A stretch of DNA of 24,731 bases from Nonomuraea candida. Lineage in GTDB: Bacteria > Actinomycetota > Actinomycetes > Streptosporangiales > Streptosporangiaceae. Position numbers and translations under genes: made by a program. Location: NCBI RefSeq assembly GCF_000725485.1, contig NZ_JOAG01000076.1:1-24731 (forward strand), in the 5' to 3' direction. Of the stretch, positions 22,492 to 24,731 are shown piece after piece. Position 1 is the first letter of the stretch; every line of letters begins with the position of its first letter. The notes under the pieces are model-generated. The model was given only the letters and a program-made list of their open reading frames with translations, was not told the DNA's origin and made no database searches.

Positions 22492-23118
22492 GTGACCCAG
22501 CGGTTTGACAGCGCGCAGAAGTCGCGCTCGGTACGGGACCTGGTGCAGACGCCGTGGGAGACCGCAACGCCGGTCCGTGGGTTTTCCTGGCGGTGGGGCC
22601 AGGGACATCGTCCGGGCGTGCAGTTTCTGGTCAGCACCGGCCGTCACCACGGGGCCGAGAGCCTGGAGGAGGCGCGGCTCCTGCTGGCCTTGGACTTCGC
22701 CGGTGACCTGATCGATGTCGTCTCACAACCCTTCGGCTTGCGCTTCCAAACCGCCCATGGGAGCAGGCAACACACACCGGACTTCCTGGCGGCGACCCGG
22801 TCGGGGATGTGGCTGATCGATGTGCGCCTCACCCGGGCCCGCGATGCCCGCGACCGCCGGGACGCCGACCAGGACGGTGAGAGCGTCTCCCCAGACGTCC
22901 AGGACGTCCTGCGCGACGTCCGGGACGGCGTGATCGAGGTGGACGGCTTGGACGGCGCCATCGCGGCCCGGAACGTCGCCGTGGCCGGGGCCGAGGCCGC
23001 CGCTGTGGCCGTCATCGAGGAGCTGACCGGCCGATCGGTGATCGGGTGGGGCCAGGACGAGTCCAGCCGCTCCATCAACGGCACGTCGTCCTGGTACCCC
23101 TGGGCGAAAGCCGCGTAG
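22492..23118 (+). CDS. TnsA-like endonuclease N-terminal domain protein with an atypical tail
   Basis: Residues 29-112 (from GTG 22492) match the TnsA-type restriction-fold endonuclease: GFSWRWGQGHRPGVQFLVST (30-49), GAESLEEARLLLALDF (54-69), VVSQPFGLRF (76-85), HTPDFLA (94-100) and WLIDVR (107-112). The glutamate helix, the PDF aspartate and the DVR strand give the expected acidic active-site set. In Tn7-like elements TnsA cuts transposon 5' ends with TnsB. No tnsB or tnsC gene is in the window. After residue 112 the usual second half is replaced by an Asp-rich, then Ala/Val-rich sequence (SPDVQDVLRDVRDGV, NVAVAGAEAAAVAVIEEL) that I do not recognise. The start is uncertain; an upstream TTG precedes a hairpin. 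Possibly a truncated transposon gene fused to other DNA. Confidence 0.6.
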   Translation: MTQRFDSAQKSRSVRDLVQTPWETATPVRGFSWRWGQGHRPGVQFLVSTGRHHGAESLEEARLLLALDFAGDLIDVVSQPFGLRFQTAHGSRQHTPDFLAATRSGMWLIDVRLTRARDARDRRDADQDGESVSPDVQDVLRDVRDGVIEVDGLDGAIAARNVAVAGAEAAAVAVIEELTGRSVIGWGQDESSRSINGTSSWYPWAKAA

Positions 23119-23249
23119 CCCTCGCCGGCCGGGGCCGTCATCCCAGGTGAAACGGTCCTCTCGGCCTGGCTCGCTTCCGGCGGGACGCCGGGTTGCCGGT
23201 GTCGGTGGGAGGGCTCGGAGACCGGGCCGGCCGCCGGCGCATTCTGTTC

Positions 23250-23441
23250 CTGGGCGCGGGAAGGCCGTCGGCGCGCTCGTGGACCACAGCCCGGCCTTCT
23301 CCAGCCGGGGTAAGGGTCGCGTGGATCTGGCCGGGGTTCATCGGCTCGCCCCAGCGGGCCCAGGCGCCGGCGCAGCCGGGCGTGCAGGCCGTACCCGGGT
23401 GACTGCTTCGTGGCGAGCATCGCCGGCACTGCGTCTTGCAC
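23250..23441 (-). pseudogene. PadR-family regulator remnant with several indels
   Basis: Minus-strand GTG 23441 opens VQDAVPAMLATKQSPGYGLH and ARLRRRLGPLG, a PadR winged-helix start (..L..SP.YGY.L). The frame changes near 23352 to EPMNPGQIHATLT, the recognition-helix segment. RLEKAGL is then found in a third frame and VVHERADGLPAP back in the second, as expected from one inserted C and one lost G a few codons apart. The C-terminal dimer region is missing. Three separate indels in under 200 bp indicate decay. A palindrome directly upstream is its probable old operator. Confidence 0.6.
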
Positions 23442-23447
23442 GGCGCC

Positions 23448-23481
23448 CTAACGGTTGGCCAACCGGTTAGCCGTAAGGAGG
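23448..23481. promoter_or_regulatory. Palindromic operator plus orphan ribosome-binding site
   Basis: CGGTTGGCCAACCG (23452-23465) is a perfect 14-bp palindrome, extended by CTAA and TTAG flanks with one extra base (23448-23470). A plus-strand AAGGAGG (23475-23481) follows, but the frame after it closes within a few codons. It fits a PadR operator whose divergent target gene was deleted. Confidence 0.45.
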
Positions 23482-23483
23482 TG

Positions 23484-23879
23484 TCAAACGGTGTTGGGTG
23501 AGGTGGTCGTGTGATGTGTCGAAGCGTGGTACTGGTGGATGAGCCAGCCGCCGTCCGCCTGCTTGGCCACGACGGACAGGCGCACCGGATGGAGGTCACC
23601 GGTAGGCGCGGTGAAGGTCACCTGCGCGAACCCGTGCACCGTGTCCTGGCTCAGCCGGCCGGCGGACACCACCGTGACCTGCGCCGTCGTGCCGGGGGCG
23701 ACCGCGGCGTAGTAGTCGAGGACGTCCTGCGGGCCGTGTCCCAGCCGTGGGCTGATGCCCTGGAACAGCGCGTCCTGGCTGAACAGCGCGGCGATCTCGG
23801 CCGGGCGGTGCGCGTTGAACGCCTGCTGCCAGTCGTGCAGCAGCGCGGCGAGGACGTCCGCGGCCCCGGTGCCGGTCAT
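23484..23879 (-). CDS. SnoaL/DUF4440-like small protein (SgcJ/EcaC type)
   Basis: The 131-residue protein has the NTF2-like cone fold signature. VLAALLHDWQQAFNAHRPAE (9-28), IAALFSQDALFQGISPRLGH (29-48) and GPQDVLDYYAAV (49-60) are followed by strands HGFAQVTFTAP, RLSVVAKQADGGWLI and HQYHAS. Families of this type include polyketide-cyclase-like enzymes, hydratases and many uncharacterised SgcJ/EcaC oxidoreductase-named proteins. The ATG at 23879 overlaps the SDR stop by ATGA, so the two are translationally coupled and probably work on the same compound. It is cytosolic and intact. Function beyond the fold is not known. Confidence 0.8.
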   Translation of the reverse strand: MTGTGAADVLAALLHDWQQAFNAHRPAEIAALFSQDALFQGISPRLGHGPQDVLDYYAAVAPGTTAQVTVVSAGRLSQDTVHGFAQVTFTAPTGDLHPVRLSVVAKQADGGWLIHQYHASTHHTTTSPNTV

Positions 23880-24535
23880 CGCGGCGAGCCCGCGTGCAGG
23901 GCCTCGCGCGTCCACTGGTCGCGGGGCTGGGTGTGCAGCCGCCAGTAGTGATCGGCGATGTCGTCGGGGTCGAAGTCGGTGCCCGGGGCGACGGGGCCGG
24001 CCACGGTGACGCTCGCCACGTGCACCCCGGCGGAGCCGTACTCCTGGTCGAGCAGCGTGACCAGGGTACGGACACCGGCCTTGCCCAGGGAGAGGCTCAC
24101 GTACTGAGGCTTGGGCTCGGGCATGCCGCCGGTGATGAGGATGGTTCCCTTCCCGCGCGCCGCCATGGCGGGTGCGAGGTGCGCCGCGGCGTTGAGCGCG
24201 CCGACCACGTTCACCGCCCAGGCGTTCTGGTGCGCGCGTACGGACAGCTCGCCCGGCGCGTCGGCCTGGATGATCGCGGCGTTGTACACCAGTACGTCCG
24301 GCACGCCGTGCGTGCGGACGATCTCATCGAGCGCGGCGTTCAGCCCGGCCTGGTCCGTGCTGTCGGCCGGCGCCGTGACAACGGGGACCCCGCGCCGAGC
24401 GACCGCCTCGGCCGCGGCACGCAACGTCTGGTCACTACGGGCGATGAGCCCGATGGGCAACCCCTCCCTGGCGAATCTCCGGGCCACCGCCTGCCCGATC
24501 CCCGGACCCGCACCTATGATCACGGCCCCCGACAT
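23876..24535 (-). CDS. Atypical short-chain dehydrogenase (SDR) lacking the catalytic Tyr
   Basis: The 219-residue Rossmann protein has GAGPGIG (8-14) as nucleotide loop, LIARS (30-34), a NAA in place of NNAG (85-87) and ILITGGMPEPKPQYVSLSLG, then Lys152. In classical SDRs a Tyr lies four residues before that Lys; here the position is Leu148, and the Ser of strand five is replaced by Gly-Gly. It belongs to the atypical SDR group with SLSxGKAGVR, whose reactions are poorly known. AAGGAGG six bases upstream supports ATG 24535. It leads a two-gene operon with the SnoaL-like gene and faces a MerR regulator across an 85-bp promoter, so it is likely inducible by the MerR ligand. Confidence 0.82.
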   Translation of the reverse strand: MSGAVIIGAGPGIGQAVARRFAREGLPIGLIARSDQTLRAAAEAVARRGVPVVTAPADSTDQAGLNAALDEIVRTHGVPDVLVYNAAIIQADAPGELSVRAHQNAWAVNVVGALNAAAHLAPAMAARGKGTILITGGMPEPKPQYVSLSLGKAGVRTLVTLLDQEYGSAGVHVASVTVAGPVAPGTDFDPDDIADHYWRLHTQPRDQWTREALHAGSPR

Positions 24536-24573
24536 CGATCTCCTCCTTGCTCTCGGGATCAGCGATACTCGGG

Positions 24574-24605
24574 ACGGTAAGGCATCACATCCATGTGAAG
24601 GTCAA
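24574..24605 (-). promoter_or_regulatory. MerR-type promoter and operator for the SDR operon
   Basis: On the minus strand TTGACC (24605-24600) is followed after 19-20 bp by TTACCG/TACCGT (24580-24574). The spacer holds the dyad TCACAT-N2-ATGTGA (24585-24598). A long spacer with a central dyad is the hallmark of promoters that MerR proteins activate by DNA distortion. Confidence 0.6.
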
Positions 24606-24620
24606 GGGGGAGACAACCGG

Positions 24621-24731
24621 ATGCGGATCGGCGATCTGGCTCACAAGACCGGGGTGAACAGGCGGCTGCTGCGCTACTACGAGGAGCAGGGCCTGCTCAG
24701 GCCGGTCCGGCTGGACAACGGCTACCGCGAG
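24621..24731 (+). CDS. MerR-family transcriptional regulator, N-terminus (cut by window end)
   Basis: The 37 visible residues, MRIGDLAHKTGVNRRLLRYY then EEQGLLRPVRLDNGYRE, are the start of a MerR winged helix. IGDLAHKTGVNRRLLRYYEE is the helix-turn-helix, and GLLRP..DNGYR is the wing that contacts DNA. ATG 24621 follows GGGGGAG by eight bases. It is divergent from the SDR/SnoaL operon, which carries a matching MerR-type promoter. The effector-binding domain lies beyond the window, so the ligand class cannot be inferred. Confidence 0.88.
   Translation, partial: MRIGDLAHKTGVNRRLLRYYEEQGLLRPVRLDNGYRE

Noticed and set aside
22920..23118. Possible similarity of the TnsA-like tail to the allosteric domain of isopropylmalate synthase
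   Set aside because: Only a loose GRSVIGWGQDES resemblance; the conserved GxGIDxN and surrounding strands are absent.

Overview
This is very GC-rich DNA with actinomycete-type codon use. It encodes families common in Streptomyces-like bacteria: a MmyB-type HTH regulator, PhoD phosphatase, a family I36 protease-inhibitor-like protein, calerythrin, TPR/SARP-type proteins and Tat-exported enzymes. GTG and TTG starts and overlapping ATGA/GTGA stop-starts are frequent. A filamentous actinobacterium, possibly Streptosporangiales-like, is a reasonable inference, but there is no rRNA or housekeeping marker to fix the genus. I saw no tRNA, rRNA, CRISPR array or complete insertion sequence.

Left third (1-7000): a gene graveyard. 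Pieces of unrelated genes abut one another: an orphan histidine-kinase ATPase domain, a broken aldo/keto reductase, an unidentified C-terminus, the back half of one MFS transporter, a collapsed DHA2 MFS transporter, the end of a TPR protein and the catalytic half of a tyrosine recombinase. Intact genes stand between them: an NADPH-dependent FMN reductase-like protein (3026-3571), and a divergent esterase/TetR pair (4623-6112) whose gap holds a repeated operator.

Middle (7300-16800): mostly intact. An MFS exporter, a membrane-anchored intradiol-dioxygenase-like protein and a ferric-reductase-like heme membrane protein form a tight operon. It ends against a convergent MmyB-type regulator at a shared hairpin. 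That regulator is divergent from an SDR plus a small conserved protein. Next come a Tat-exported SDR, a calerythrin remnant, an AraC regulator, a lipoprotein, and a membrane/PQQ-propeller protein broken by one frameshift.

Right third (16800-24731): PhoD on the minus strand with no recognisable signal peptide, then a solute-binding-protein pseudogene with three frameshifts, one of them a 19-bp tandem duplication. A secreted I36-type protein follows behind a promoter with two copies of an inverted-repeat operator. Further right are an ISAzo13-type transposase scrap, an aminoglycoside-phosphotransferase-like kinase, a TnsA-like endonuclease gene with an atypical tail, and a wrecked PadR regulator beside a palindromic operator with an orphan ribosome-binding site. 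The window ends with an SDR/SnoaL operon facing a MerR regulator across a MerR-type promoter.

Overall this looks like an accessory region, for example a chromosome arm, where small redox and export cassettes with their own local regulators survive among decaying remnants. I see no complete defence or biosynthetic system. The most unusual intact unit is the 7328-9863 operon.
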